Source: Cricetomys ansorgei
Taxonomy: Eukaryota; Chordata; Mammalia; Rodentia; Nesomyidae
Reading direction: 5' to 3'
Length of the DNA: 64,000 nucleotides
Assembly: GCA_026225945.1 (NCBI GenBank)
Contig: JAMJFZ010000770.1
Span: forward strand, 3,070,001 to 3,134,000
The position numbers and the translations under genes were made by a program. The notes beneath the pieces were generated by a model. The model saw nothing but the letters and a program-made list of their open reading frames with translations, had not been told where the DNA came from and ran no database searches. Shown here piece by piece: positions 12,563-50,538 of this stretch. Every line of letters starts with the position of its first letter. The stretch's first letter is position 1.

Positions 12563-13349
12563 ACTTAGCACAAGGTCAGAAGAATGTAGTAAGGCTGCTA
12601 TGGGGGCTCAGCAAGGAGACAAGGAGGCATTTTCATAGTGTAAACCCGACCAGACCACAGCAGAGGGAACCACCATCATGGCAGCACCATTCCAACACTG
12701 GAACCCCGAGGATCTGAGCTCTGGTGTTTTTATTGATCCAGCACTCCTCAGGTGCAGATCATAAGCAATCAAACACCCCCACAGAAATCCAACATCTGCA
12801 GACAATACAAAATCCTAAGACCCTGACTGCTCTCACCTTACAGTGCACAAAAACATTTTAAAAATAACTAAAAAAAAAAAGCTTCTATAACAGAAGAAGG
12901 CTTTGCCTTTCCAAACTTGACCCAAGGAATAGGCTTGGCTAATTAATTTCCCATGGGTCCATTTCCTTGGTCCTTGCTGTACCTGTCTCATGTAAAACAA
13001 TACATATTCACTCAAAACCTCACTCATTCCCTACAGGTATCTATGATTCACTGGGAGCAGAAATTTGGGAGACACCTAGGCGGAAGGCAGAGCAGGCAGA
13101 GAAGGGAGCAATCATAGGACTCTGGTGAAGCTCTGCCCCAATGATTCTCAGGAAGGTCTATGGGGGGAGCTGAGCTCACCCTGTTGAGGGGTCACCCTGT
13201 GGTTCTTTCTGACAGTATGTCACTGGGTATGGGCTGCTGGGCATGGTTGGGGGACGGAAGACAGCAACCTTCCAGGTACTCACTTGTCTGCTGAGGGTGA
13301 CTACTGTACAGGGATCTGGTGGCTTCCAACAGTAAAGAAGGTCTCACCA

Positions 13350-13578
13350 TGGGCTGGAGAGATGGCTCAGTGGTTTGGTATACTTGCTGCTATTTACAGA
13401 AGACCTGGGTTCAATTCCTTGTACTCACATGGCAGCTTAAAACTGTCTGAAACTCCAGTTCTAGGGGATCCAAGGGCCTCTTTTCTGGCTTTCAAGAGCA
13501 ATAGGTACATACATAGTACACATGCATGTGTGCAGGCAAAACACCCAGACACATAAGATAAAATAATTAAAAAAAAAA
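13350..13578 (+). mobile_element. B2 SINE with target-site duplication
   Basis: It begins GGGCTGGAGAGATGGCTCAG, keeps B-box GGTTCAATTCC and ends in an A tail. The 9-bp duplication GTCTCACCA is at 13,341-13,349 and 13,579-13,587. Confidence 0.9.
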
Positions 13579-13587
13579 GTCTCACCA

Positions 13588-13731
13588 GGCTGAATATGGT
13601 TTCCAAAGTCCTTAATCCTCTGCAGTCAAGAGGCAGAAGCAGGCAGATCTCTGTGAGCTTGGGGCCAGCCTGATCTACATAGAGAGCTCCAGTCAGGACT
13701 ACATAGCAAGAGTCTGTCTCAAAATAAAAAA
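13588..13731 (+). mobile_element. B1 SINE
   Basis: It starts GGCTGAATATGG, followed by TTAATCC, GAAGCAGGCAGATCTCTGTG and GAGTCTGTCTCAAAATAAAA. It directly follows the target duplication of the neighbouring B2, so the B2 inserted at its 5' edge. Confidence 0.85.
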
Positions 13732-15521
13732 ATTCCACTCTAGGAGGACTAGATGCTTGGAGGATGACCACAGGGGCAAATTGAGCCCCAGATGTCTGAA
13801 GACATTCGCCCTCTCTGTCAGATTTATTGTTATCTTTAATTATGTCTCTCTTTTTCTCCCTCTCTCCACCCCCCCATTTCTCTGTGTGTGTATGTTGGGG
13901 GTGGGGAGGTTGTTCAACCTTGCTTTACCTTGAATGACTTTTCTCATCTCACAATGAAGCCCTCCATTCTGTGGCTCCGTCTCTGCAGGCATGGCTGGGC
14001 CATGGCTGCCAGTCTTCATGAGGACTTGAGGAAGTCACAGGCCTGTATATGACTCGTATATCTCTGACAGCAGGGTGTTAAGCTAAAGTTAAAAGTGGCA
14101 AGTATGTTTTTATTGTGAAATCAGCCACTCTACTCCTCTGCTCATTTCATGCCTCAAAGGCAACAGTGTTCAGAAGTTTTGTTTTCATCATAATCCACAA
14201 GAGCTAACCTGGTGCTACATGCACACAAACACTCCCATCCCCGCCTTGATAGTTGACTGACATCCTTTTCTTTCCCTACAGAGGACCCTCTTAATATTGT
14301 CTATCTTGTTTGTCTGTTGTATTTAAAGGGTCTGGAAATGCCCTGATGTGTTTATTTCTCAGCTCATTGTAAACTCAATGGTCTAAGACAATGGGGAGTG
14401 GGGATGCCCTGTGCAAAGCTCTCCTCACACCCAGGACATTTTCTGACATCTCAGGCTGCTGAGGGAAGGCTGACAGATATTGGCAGAAGCCAGTGCCTAC
14501 AGATCAGCAGTGATTGGAATTCCATTTTTAATGCAAATCTTTGTCTTCTCACCTTCATCTCCTATTTCAAACAAGAAATTCAGACTTTAATCAGTTCTTG
14601 TCTTCCTTGGCAGGAAGTCCCCACAGGCAGTCAGAGCCCAAGTCCCCTCAGGCAGTCCTTCAACCTAACTGGCTCTTGTGCACACCTAAAACACCCCAGG
14701 CCTGTTCTATCTCCCCACCAATATCACACCCTTAATTCACACTAGTGGCTGCTGAGGTCCTTGCTGAGGAAGGGCTAAGGTGGCCATGTTTGTTTACATT
14801 GCTCAGTGGGCAGGCTGAGTTGGGGAAGGGCAATGATGATCAGATCCACTTCCCTGAAACTTAAATTGGATACACAGAAGTACAGTCTGTGCTGGGTGTT
14901 AGAGCTGTGGCTTGAGGAGGGTCAGCTAAGGCAGAACCCATGTAAAATGCAGCCACATAGTAAACATGGTCCAAGTTTCGCTTGGACCAGATCAAGGAAG
15001 CAGTAGAGAGAAGCCAGATGGCCAGAGACAGGGCTGTGCAGACTGCAAAAAGAGTGGCTGTTATTTATGAAGTTTGGCTGTGCCTACATGCTGTGGCCAG
15101 AACCTCTGACTTGACATGGACAGGTTCCTGTTCCTAGTCTGTCAGAGACTCAGCAAGGGCTATTAGGCAACCTAGGTCACAGATCACCTAAGGCCCCAGC
15201 ATCCCTCCAGGATCTGGTCATGTCCAGATCCCATATTTAGCCAGTCACCACAGATTTCTGTCTCACAAACCCACAAGGGCTAGTTGGAGATAGGTTCTCA
15301 CTAGGAGGGACCAATGCCTGAAGCTCTTTATAGTCACTTGGATTTCAGGACCCCACATAGGGACACAAGGGCAGAATTCTTCCAAGCCAACACCCAAACC
15401 ACTCCATGTTTCTGTGTGCGCAGACCAGCAAGGTAGGGTGGTGGCTTAAAAAGCAAAGCCCTCTGACCATTCCTTAACATCCACAAAACAGCTAGCTCAC
15501 CAGAACCTTTGTTTTTGTCAA

Positions 15522-15527
15522 TTTATT
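15522..15527 (-). promoter_or_regulatory. Likely main Zmiz1 polyadenylation signal (AATAAA)
   Basis: The plus strand reads TTTATT, so the transcript has AATAAA. Downstream in transcript sense is an A-rich cleavage context and then a G/U-rich stretch (about 15,470-15,505), as expected for a genuine poly(A) site. It is the most distal signal that fits the UTR length. Confidence 0.75.
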
Positions 15528-15670
15528 TAGAAAAAAATTAACATGAGCAAATGAGATACCTCAGTGTTACAACAGAGTATAGAAATGTCTAGCAATAATC
15601 AAATAATTTGATCTTTAAATACAAAATAACCACATGAACACCTAATATACAGGTTTCATCTGAATACATA

Positions 15671-15676
15671 TTTATT
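15671..15676 (-). promoter_or_regulatory. Alternative AATAAA signal in the Zmiz1 3' UTR
   Basis: A second AATAAA in transcript sense lies about 150 nt upstream of the distal one. It could give a slightly shorter 3' end. No transcript evidence is available here. Confidence 0.45.
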
Positions 15677-16226
15677 AGATAAATATTAGAGGTCACATCA
15701 TCTAACTACATACAGCTTTGCAAGACTAGAAATCACAATTAGTTTTCTGACCAGTTGAAAGTATGAAATGATTGCAGTGTACATACGATGTACAAAGACA
15801 ATGGCGGTTTCTGTGGGCATCACTTCAGGCTGCACATGTGGGTGTTTATGTGTGTACTTGTGAATCACCTGTGATCATGATATTAAAAACTTATACAAAG
15901 TATGAATTTGGTTATAATTTTCTTCTGAAATCCCCGTTTCTCTTCATTGTTTCCGTAGCACCCTAAAAATACACAGGTGGCAGGGCTAGGACACTGAAGG
16001 TAAATAGTACACGTAGGTAAAATAAAAACAAAACAGAAAATGCCTTTCCACACAAGGGCAGAGTATATTACATGAGACAAAGGTGGAGTCACAAATGCTA
16101 ACAATCAGGATCTAGTATTCCACGTAAGATGGAGTCCCAAGCCTTTTGTTGTTTTGTAAAATAAAAACAATACACATTCCAAGAGAAATGAATGCATCTT
16201 GTTGACATGTCTATTTCTCATTTACA

Positions 16227-16234
16227 TATGTACA
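16227..16234 (-). promoter_or_regulatory. Pumilio response element (UGUACAUA) in the 3' UTR
   Basis: The plus strand reads TATGTACA, so the transcript has UGUACAUA, matching the PUF consensus UGUANAUA. Family knowledge: PUM1/PUM2 bind such sites and promote mRNA decay. An 8-mer can occur by chance. Confidence 0.5.
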
Positions 16235-17209
16235 CACGTCCCTTGAGTCACTGCTGCTCACACTGCCTGTCTGGATGGGTTAGGCCCAATGGCCCACTGG
16301 GAGCAGACCTGTAGCTCTCTGGAGGTTAGGGCTTCCATTAGGGAAAAAGTATTAGGAACCTTTCTAAAAATAAGATGGCTACAGGAACATGAGACATGAA
16401 TAAAGCTTCAAACCAAGAAGATGGTGGGTGATCGCCTATGCGGGGGGCCCTTCCCATCTGCCCATGAACTCTCAGACCATTTTGTTGAGTGATGGCCAAT
16501 ACATGCCTATGGGTGAGCTACTCATTGTGGTAAAGAGGCTTGCTGAAACCTCATTTCTGAGGTTACTATGGCTCCAAGTTGTTGTCAGAAAGGATCAAGG
16601 AAGTATCTTTCCAGAGCCTAGGCCTGCCTCTCTTTATGGCTGTCACCTTTACCTGCATCCGTCAACTGCCAAGGATGTCTTTGTACTTCTGTCACACCCT
16701 GGAGAAGCTCCAACATTTCTCTGGAAGAGAATATTCTCAGAGTGTGTGCTGCAGGCTCTGTGGTGAACTTGCTGGTGGGCACTTGCCTGAGTGGGAGCCT
16801 TGGAAATCAGCCTTAGGTGTGAACTCAAAGATGGCAGGAGAGGCCAGGGTTACAGGGAGTGTCTAGTCCTTTTGCATTGGAAAGCTGTGGAGAACCTGGG
16901 CATTCTTTGACAAGAACCAGCAGGGACCCCAGGCTGTTCTGGGGCACAGTATCATGGCAAGAAGCAGAAACTTCTGAGAAAGGCATCAGTCAGTCTGAAG
17001 CTGAACAATCCATACATTCCGACACAGGGCACAACCTTATGCCAGGACACAAGCACTGGGCAGGGACAGTCACATGGTTCCTGTGTAGTGTTGCCCCTAC
17101 CAGCTGACTGAGAGTGGCTCTCAATAGTCTGTTGCCTGGTCTCCCAACTCCAACATGGCTACCTCTTCTGCTCCTCCCTCATCTATACAAATAGCCCTGG
17201 TTGGTTTGG

Positions 17210-17280
17210 TTTTTTTTTTTTTTTTGTGTGTGTGTGTGTGTGTGTGTGTTTTTTGTTGTGTTTTTTTGTTTTTTTAAAAA
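17210..17280. repeat. Poly-T / (TG)n / T-rich tract, transcribed as poly-A and CA repeat
   Basis: On the plus strand a run of about 16 T is followed by about 11 TG units and then T-rich sequence. In the Zmiz1 transcript this is an A-rich stretch, a CA repeat and an internal A run. It is a simple repeat and likely to vary in length. Confidence 0.9.
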
Positions 17281-17393
17281 AGGACTCGGTTTTTCTCATT
17301 GAGTCAAGATATTTTAAAAACACCAGCAAAGGCTATACCAGGTCATGAAAATGTCGAATATTATCAAAGACAATACTAAAATATTCACAAAGA

Positions 17394-17401
17394 TATTTAC
17401 A
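17394..17401 (-). promoter_or_regulatory. Pumilio response element (UGUAAAUA) in the 3' UTR
   Basis: The plus strand reads TATTTACA, so the transcript has UGUAAAUA, a perfect high-affinity PUF consensus. It lies in an AT-rich part of the 3' UTR that looks like conserved sequence. Confidence 0.55.
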
Positions 17402-19127
17402 AAAGCGATTCTTAAAATAACTGATTTGCATACTGAACACGCTGTTTGAAAAAACCTCAACAACAGGACAAAGAGGAGGGGTGGGGTGATGGCAGCTTTC
17501 CTTGTGCCGTTTTTTTTAGGGTGACAGTAAGTCAATAGCCAAGGGTCACCTTCCTGGTACAATCTAAGTACTAGCGCCAGGGAACACAGAGGGAGGACCA
17601 ACGATTATGATGAATGAGGATGCTGACAGTGAACAGGAGGCAAGGGGGCCCTGGTGGCAGCTTCAGAGACGGGAGCAAAGAATTTACAGGTAGGACTCAT
17701 GTGACTGGACAACCTGGCATCACCACAGGCCATGAGGCTCAGGGGACACAGATCAGCCTGGAACAAAGCAGGCAAAACTATGATAAACCAACAGGGACTC
17801 TAAGCTGGATGGAGTGGAACAGCAGACCAGAGGCTGCACTTGCTGTGTGAGCAGGAGTGTGGAGCAAACTCTGGGTACAGCGAAGGACACAGGTGATGGC
17901 AGCCAACTGTATAAACCCTACAAGCTGCCTGCCGAGATATCCCAGTGCACGCAGCAATAGCCTGGGCTGGAGACAGAGGGCAGCCCTGAATGGAGAGCCT
18001 GCTGGACCAGACTGAGAGCTTTGGAGAGACATGGATGCCCTGGGCTCTTGCTTTGGAGCCCAGTTCCTGCCCTAGTGCCTATACTGACTGGCCTCTCTAC
18101 CATGTATCCCTACAGCTGGCTGGGGAAAGGAGAATTAGAACCCAGAGGGAAGTGGGTCCCATGAAATAGTCTTGGAGAGGGAGAGTATGGATAGGAAGGA
18201 GAGAGAAAACAGAGGGAAATGTTTCTTTTGCTGTCCAGATGCAATGTTCTTTTCCTCTGGTAACTTCAGAGCTTTCTGTTGTGTTCATTTAAAAGCAGGG
18301 AGTGGCTTGGGGCAAAGCTGCAAGGCTTTGGCTGCTCCTGTTGGGCTCTGGCTGGCATCTTCCCCACATTTTGGTGTGGTGCACAGGCTCTCTGCTTCCC
18401 ACAAGGCTTGGCCCTGGTCTCAGTTGAGAAGCCCTCCTATGCATTGTCCTGGCTCCAGGGAAGGCCCTGACTTATTTCCCACCAGTCCCCAAGTAGGAGT
18501 GGCAAGCCTCTCAGACACAGCACTTTGTCCTTGTTCTGCTGAGAGAGTGTTTACAGGGCATCTTGGCTTAGAAGTCAGAGGCTGAAGCCACGACCCTCAG
18601 CCCTGAGGGATGTTCTCCTTCCCAGAGGTTTGTGCTTTTCTGTGGGGGTTGTGTGTGTGGGATGGCCTTCGTCACTGCTGCAAACTGTCATCACTCCACC
18701 AAGGCTGTCCAATGCCCTGGCCTGGGGGAGGGGGCGTAGGTTTTTCTCAGGTTCCAGTCACTTGAAGGAGGCTCTGGGCCAGGAGGCAGGGATATGGTTT
18801 AAAAGCATGGAAGAACTTTGGGGCACTGGAAGGTCAGTTGTCTGGAGTCAGCACATATGGAGTGACTATCGTCACCATTGGCATGTCTCGTGTTGGGTCT
18901 GGATCCCCTCAGTGGGGTTCGTTTTCCAGGGGTCATCTTCAGGCTTGCTCTGGGCATGGGCCCCGGAGCATTCAGGCAAACAGGACTGCAGACCCACATG
19001 GCCTTCCCTGCCTAATGTGCTCTGCTCAGACCCCAGATGCCTGAGCATGGGCTCCTGGGAGGAAAAGTATATGAGACATGGGGTAGGAGGCAGAGTGGGG
19101 AGGGATAGCCCCAGTGGAAGGTGGCCT

Positions 19128-44795
<25,668 letters not shown>

Positions 44796-47786
44796 CTATG
44801 AAATCAAAAGCATCTGTGCCAAGAGGCCACTAGAGGGGCCAGTTGGAACGTCCACCAGGTTGAGAGGCACCAAAGAAGAGTTCAGACAGGGAAGAGGAGG
44901 GTAGAGATGGAGCTAAGGGTGAGCTGAGGGGAAGGGGCCAACACAGATCTTGGATAAGGGTATGACCAGGCACTGCTGCCCCCAACAGACTTCTAGGGAA
45001 CCCCATTACCCCATACTCTGAACACCTGTCTTCTCACCATGGATGTGTTAAAAACTGTAAGGTGCGGACACAACTTATGGCTTTTTTGGAACTGCTGAGA
45101 ACCCAGAAGCATTCATTGGGCTCTCTGAACTCCCAGCAAGATCTTTCATGTTAAACACACACCAGCCTGTCACACACACGTACACTGCTGGACTCAAATG
45201 CTTGGAAGGAGGAAAGGTTTCCACAGCAGAGGTGGCAGTGTGTGAGGATGTGTGTGTGCATGCTAGAGAGGGCCTAGGCAGCACATGAAAGAGTCTCTGA
45301 TACCAGGCTGAGTCTCCAGTAAGCTAATGCTGGGGGGAAAAAAGACTTTTCCCTATCATCCCAATGTAACTACTAGGGACTAAAAGTCTCCTTAATGTCC
45401 TTCCAGGATATAGCCAAGTTTAGGGAGGGGCTACTACCATGGCTAGGCTTGTTATCACCTCTCTGTACAACTCTGAGGAACTCATAAACCCCTCTAAGCT
45501 TCAGATTGCTTGGAGATAAAAAGGGGTAGAGATTCTTGTCCTGTGGCTCAGGCATGTGAAGTCATTCACAGTAATCAGACAGAGTGGTGAGATGGAAACG
45601 ATGTCCCTGCTCTGGAATAAACCCTACAGAACACAAAATGCCTTAAGCAGGTCAACCCCTAGTTGGCTTTCATCTCCTGGCTCCAACTACTTCAATAAGG
45701 AACCTGAAGACACCCACTGCCTGCATTAGAGGAATATGCTCAAATACACAATGAGTGCATAGGAGTGCCGGGTATATCAAACTGCCTGGCCCTGTAGAGT
45801 CCCTCCCTCAGCTTGCAGCTCCCACAGGTCTCATTGGGGTTGTCAGGTGCTTACCCAGCTTGTACGTTGCATTAAAGTCCCTGACCAAAGAGGGAAGAAT
45901 GGTTGTAGCACCCAAGAGAGCACCTGTTTCTCTCATAGAGGCAGTGGACATGCTGATATACCTTGCCCTTCTCTGTGGGTGCACTGTTACCTGCACAGGA
46001 AGGAGAGTGGCATTCATCTTCTGGGAAGCTGGTGAGGCTCCTAGTGGGTGTCTAACACACACCAGATATAGCTAATGGAAAAGCTGCCTAACCAGAAAGG
46101 CTGGTTCAGGCACAAGTGTATTTTCAGATTATTCTATTCTTCTCCAGGCCCTGCTTATGCCTTTTGCACAGGGGCCAGGCATCTGGAAGCTCATTTGCAC
46201 ACCAAGCACAAGGCCTGAAGGGTTGCAGCTCTAGGAGGCTTGCTGCCAGCACAAAGGACGGGTGCAGACAGCACTGTCTGAGACCCGCCTCACAATCTAA
46301 GCCTGTTCCTCTGGGCATCAGCCAGGCCACTGTGGGAGTTAGGACTTCCCTTGGTTACCACAGGCTGCCCACAGGTGAAGAGCAGCCTTGTCTACCTGTT
46401 TCCAAGTGGAGCAGTTTCTGAAAAGACAATGAAGGCATAGGATTGGCTACGGGAACTGGAAGGCAGCTGGTAGGATCTGTGTTAGCCATACTTTTACATG
46501 CCTGGAAGGCCACAATTCTATGTCCAAGAGGGAAAGAAGGGCAACAGAGAGGACCCCACCCTCCCTACCTTGGCTGAGAGCCTGATGAGCACAGAGGTTG
46601 ACAGCAGTCCCCTCACAATGGGCAGGAACAATGCAGATGCTTATGAGGGTGCAGACCAACAGGAATATTTGGAGACAAACACCACATGGAAATTTGCAGC
46701 CAAAAAGAAAGTATGGGTCTGTTTAGAGACAGGCCAGGCGGAAACCCACAGGTGGGAAGGCCCATCTGCTTCTCTAAGGTAATCTTGCCTGCTTGTCTTC
46801 CCATTGCCTTCAACCTGCCTACTAGCAGGTGAAGCACTCACAGCCCCAGGATGGGCAGCAGAGCCAGGTCTGGTCATAACTTGTACCCTTCTATGTGGGA
46901 GATAAGTCGAAAGTACTCCATCAACTACCAAGACAACCAAAGCTGCTGGCCCTTGCCTTGTTCTGAGAGTCCCACTCCCAGGTCACCAAAGTCCCTCCAT
47001 CCTCAAACAGCAGTGAAGACCACGCATCCCTCCTCACCCTTAACGAGTACAGCTTGTTTGGCCTCATGGGAGCCACTGACACATTATTTGCTTTGCCTGG
47101 GCAGCTGGAGGTGCACAGGCCACCAGTACAGCTGGCTGTAGATGTCACCTCCCAGAGTTGAGCATTTGGGGGGCTGAAGGAGTGTGGAGAGGTGTTCCAG
47201 CATCACTGTGTCCCCTCTGAGCTCCTTCCCAGTTTGGGATAGCCATGCGGAGAGAGCCTTCTGCTCACCAGAACCTGGGAACCAGAGGAGCAGATGGAAT
47301 CAGAGGTCAACTACAACTAGGAGCGGGGTCTGTGGATGCCTGCTGTCTAAGAATGAACTGGCACTCCAAAGCATAACAGCGGTACCCTCTGCTTCTTCTG
47401 CTCCAGATGGATCCATGGCAGGGTGTGGCCTTCCTGAGGGCAGAGCAAATCAAGTGCAAACTTGTCTCTTGTTTATAGTTCCTGGGGAACAGTTCCTACC
47501 GGTCCTTTCCTTGATGCTCACCTGGGGCAGGCCTACAACATCCAAGCACTAAGGTGGCCCTAGGAGTCTGGCCTCTCAGATCAGTGGGAACCAAGTTTCC
47601 TCATGTGCTCATCAGAACACAATGAGAGTTGTCCTTCTAGCTGACCTAACCATGGAGTAGAGTGAACTACTTTGACTCTAACTGCCTACTCTGAGACTCA
47701 ACCCAGATTTCAAACTATTTCCAAACTTCTTAACATAGTATACAAACACACATAACTCATCACATCTAAAATGATCAAATTAGGGC

Positions 47787-47965
47787 TGCGAGATGGCTCA
47801 AGGTTGACAACTTGAGTTCCATCCCTGAGACTCACATGTTGAAAAGAGAACCAACTCCTGCTTTTTGTCGTCTCACCACCCTGTGTTTGCTGTGTAACAC
47901 ACACACACACACACACACTATATGAATATACACACAAATAAATGCTAATAAAAATTTTTAAGATG
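47787..47965 (+). mobile_element. B2/B3-type SINE with (CA)n tail
   Basis: GGGCTGCGAGATGGCTCA head, then a diverged body, a run of about 11 CA units (47,898-47,919) and an AATAAATGCTAATAAAAA tail. Confidence 0.7.
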
Positions 47966-47974
47966 ATGCATTGG

Positions 47975-48100
47975 GCAATTTGGGACAGGGTATCACTATG
48001 CAGATCTGACCAACCCAATACTTACAATCAAGTTTTGCCTGCCTCTACCTTATGAGTGCTGGGATTAAAGGTGTATGCCATGTGTGGCTCACAAACATTA
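47975..48100 (-). mobile_element. B1 SINE
   Basis: GGGACAGGGTATCACTATGC, TGCCTGCCTCTACC and GTGCTGGGATTAAAGGTGTA are reversed B1 signatures. Confidence 0.8.
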
Positions 48101-48299
48101 ACTGGCATTTTATTACCAGGCTCGATTCCAATTCATTGTCATTTTAGGTGCCAAAGTGTCTGATCACTCTCCTATATTAGTTTGACAAGCAACTGCTGAA
48201 CACCTAATGGGTATGGGGCTTCCTGCACTAGGTAAGAGCCCCTGAGCAAGCTAGGAGGCACCACTGAGCACACTTCTCCTGGCCTTAGGGGCAGTTGTC

Positions 48300-48500
48300 C
48301 TGCTAGGATTCAGGGCAAGAGACAAAAACAATCTGGAATCAAAACAGTTCCACCTGACATCCATGTGACCTTGAGCTAAACAATCACTTGTTCATTCTGG
48401 GCCTTTATCTGCCAATGGGTAGAACACTAATATCTGCTCTTCAGAATGATTATGATGTTAGTGACATTGACAATGATAAAGTATTTAAACAGTAGCTGGT
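48300..48500 (+). mobile_element. MIR SINE remnant
   Basis: ATGTGACCTTGAGCTAAACA, TTCTGGGCCTTTATCTGCC and AATGGGTAGAACACTAATAT follow the MIR core order. Confidence 0.6.
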
Positions 48501-50509
48501 AGGGAGAAGGGTCTATGTAGCATTGTGGTGGTTGCTAGAGAGCTCTTGGGATACCTGTAAATGCACCCTGCTCAGTGCAGGCAGGAGAATGCCTTGGAAA
48601 TGGGAGATGGTTCTCATTTCCTCATTCTGGAGCCTATTTTTCCCAGCAGGTTTCAGGACCCCCCTCCATGTATTAGTCTCCAAGACATCATGATATTCAG
48701 GCCCTTTGGCTTCTGCCAAAAAAACAAAACTTGTTTTTGTCCTCCCTTGCAACATTGTGCTTCTCTGATGGTGGCTCCCCCAGAAAGGCCCCAGTCCCTT
48801 CCAAAGGTACTCACTGGCACCAGAGGGAACAGTAGCTGGAAGCACTTGCCCTGGAGTCTCATGTCCTGTCGCTTTTCTGCTACAAGATACTACGTGGACT
48901 GTATCTTAATCTAGAGCTCATTTCCAGTCTATCAGATAGACTGCCTGCTCCACAGGGGAGAGGTGATATATTGTGTCTCCAGGAGAGTGCAAATAAAATC
49001 CAGAAAGACAGTGGTGATGGGAATGGGGTGGGAGAGTCAAAGATTCCATAATACATGTCAACTCAAGAAAGGCAGCCCTAGCAACTTAGCATTTACCATG
49101 TAACCAGTGGTAGACAAACACTGAAGAACCAGGCCACCACTGTGCGACACCTGGACAAGGTCACAGGGCAGCTGTGAGGATGGTCTGAGTCACCACTCTG
49201 AAGTACCGAAGACTGCAGACACATGTCAGTGATTATGTGCTCACCAGATGATGACAGAGCAATGATAAGAAAGGTTCTGGGGCCTTGGTGTGTCTGTCCA
49301 CTGCTGATCCCAAGGCAGAGCATAGAGACAATGTCTTGGGTGGGTATGAACTCCAGACACTCATGGGAGACATGTGTGGGTAGACCAAGGCCTCAGGGCA
49401 GATGATGAACCCATTTGCTCATTCAACACAGGTTCTGCATGTGGCCTATTCTTCCTTTCCTCCCTGAGCTGCCAAGGGGCAGAGGGAGGCCAGCCAATGT
49501 CCTGATGTGAGACAGGAGGCAAAGGGCAGTTTCCTATCCAGGTGCAGTTGCGCCTCTTCAGCTGATTCAAAGACATCTGTGGCCCCAGAAGAAAGGTAAT
49601 TCTGTTCCCCTGTGTCCCTGAGAACATAGCTAGCTTCTTCTACACCAGTAGTATTGGTAAATAAGGTGGCATGCCTATGGACTCCTGGAAGCGAAAGAAC
49701 ACAAGTGAAAAAATAGAAACACAAGAGGTTGATGACTAGGATCTAGGAAGAAGGTCTGAAAGAGTATGGAAGAGCCAGGGTCTCCACATCTGCCCCTTCA
49801 AGATCTTTCTAGCTACAATTCTGACAAGCAGGTACCACCAACAATGTCCTTTAGGGCAAAGAAAGGGAAAACAGTGTAGAGGCAAGGCAGGCTGGAATAT
49901 GGAGCCTTAGGGCACTGAGCTCCTGATGGACCCCAGGTGTGCCTTCCCTGGGGAAAGGCACAGGTCCCATATCTGCTTTTGTATCTGCTCCTCTCAGTAG
50001 AGATCAGAGAGGAGGCAGAAGGTAGAAGCAGCAAGGCTCTAAAATTTGGGAACTGCCTGGACACCTGGTATGGGGTGGAGCTTTAGAAACCAGACTTTGG
50101 GGTAGAGGGTAGCCGAGACTAGATTCCAGCATCTAAGAGAATGGGCACACAGGGGCACAGGAGAAGCTGCCCTTCACTAGGCTGGGCTGAGTTTAAGCTT
50201 GAAATGAACAAGAAACTGGAGGCAGTCAGGGTGGTCACAGGAAACAGGTTTCTGGGCAGCCAGACAGGGAGGTTTGGACACAGGTCTGGGACAGTTAGTG
50301 CCTATACGATCCAGGAATTGGGAAGGACCAGATGCAGAGAGGAGCTGGGCCTGGAGGTGTCTGGAGGTGGTCAGAGACCTACCTACAAGTAAGAGATGAA
50401 CAGAAGGCCTTATCCAACATGCCTCCACCAGGGAATGCAGAGTGAAGCAAAGGCAGTCTGAGGAGCACATAACATTTCCATGGCTAGAAGGCAGCTTGGG
50501 AGAAGAGGG

Positions 50510-50538
50510 TTGTGTGTGTGTGTGTGTGTGTGTGCGTG
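50510..50538. repeat. (TG)n microsatellite
   Basis: About 12 TG units followed by CGTGCATG. Confidence 0.95.

Larger units (their letters stand above)
1..15500. other. Intergenic DNA downstream of Zmiz1
   Basis: No coding exon, RNA gene or pseudogene was recognised. The open frames here are short and coincide with SINE, L1 or microsatellite sequence. In mammals the next gene on this side is PPIF, and no cyclophilin-like peptide was seen, so it presumably lies beyond the left edge. Unlisted parts (for example 1-390, 950-1,625, 1,725-2,800, 2,940-5,090, 6,470-8,100, 10,440-11,470, 11,515-13,340, 13,735-15,500) appear to be unique non-coding sequence. Confidence 0.75.
15505..19127 (-). other. 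Zmiz1: Zmiz1 3' untranslated region (about 3.6 kb)
   Basis: The sequence runs from the TGA to the last plausible poly(A) site. The length fits the multi-kilobase ZMIZ1 3' UTR as I recall it. The first part (about 17,600-19,127) is mixed GC-rich sequence. The distal part (15,530-17,500) is AT-rich with long A/T stretches, a poly(A)/CA tract (sense strand) at 17,210-17,280, and two Pumilio-type motifs. I saw no SINE in it. The 3' end is inferred from the signal, not observed. Confidence 0.8.

Noticed and set aside
13350..13440. tRNA-like A and B box sequences in B2, B4 and ID elements
   Set aside because: They belong to SINEs derived from tRNA genes. No clover-leaf tRNA gene is present.
1..15500. 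Possible neighbouring gene PPIF downstream of Zmiz1
   Set aside because: No cyclophilin-like peptide was recognised on either strand. The open frames are short or overlap repeats.
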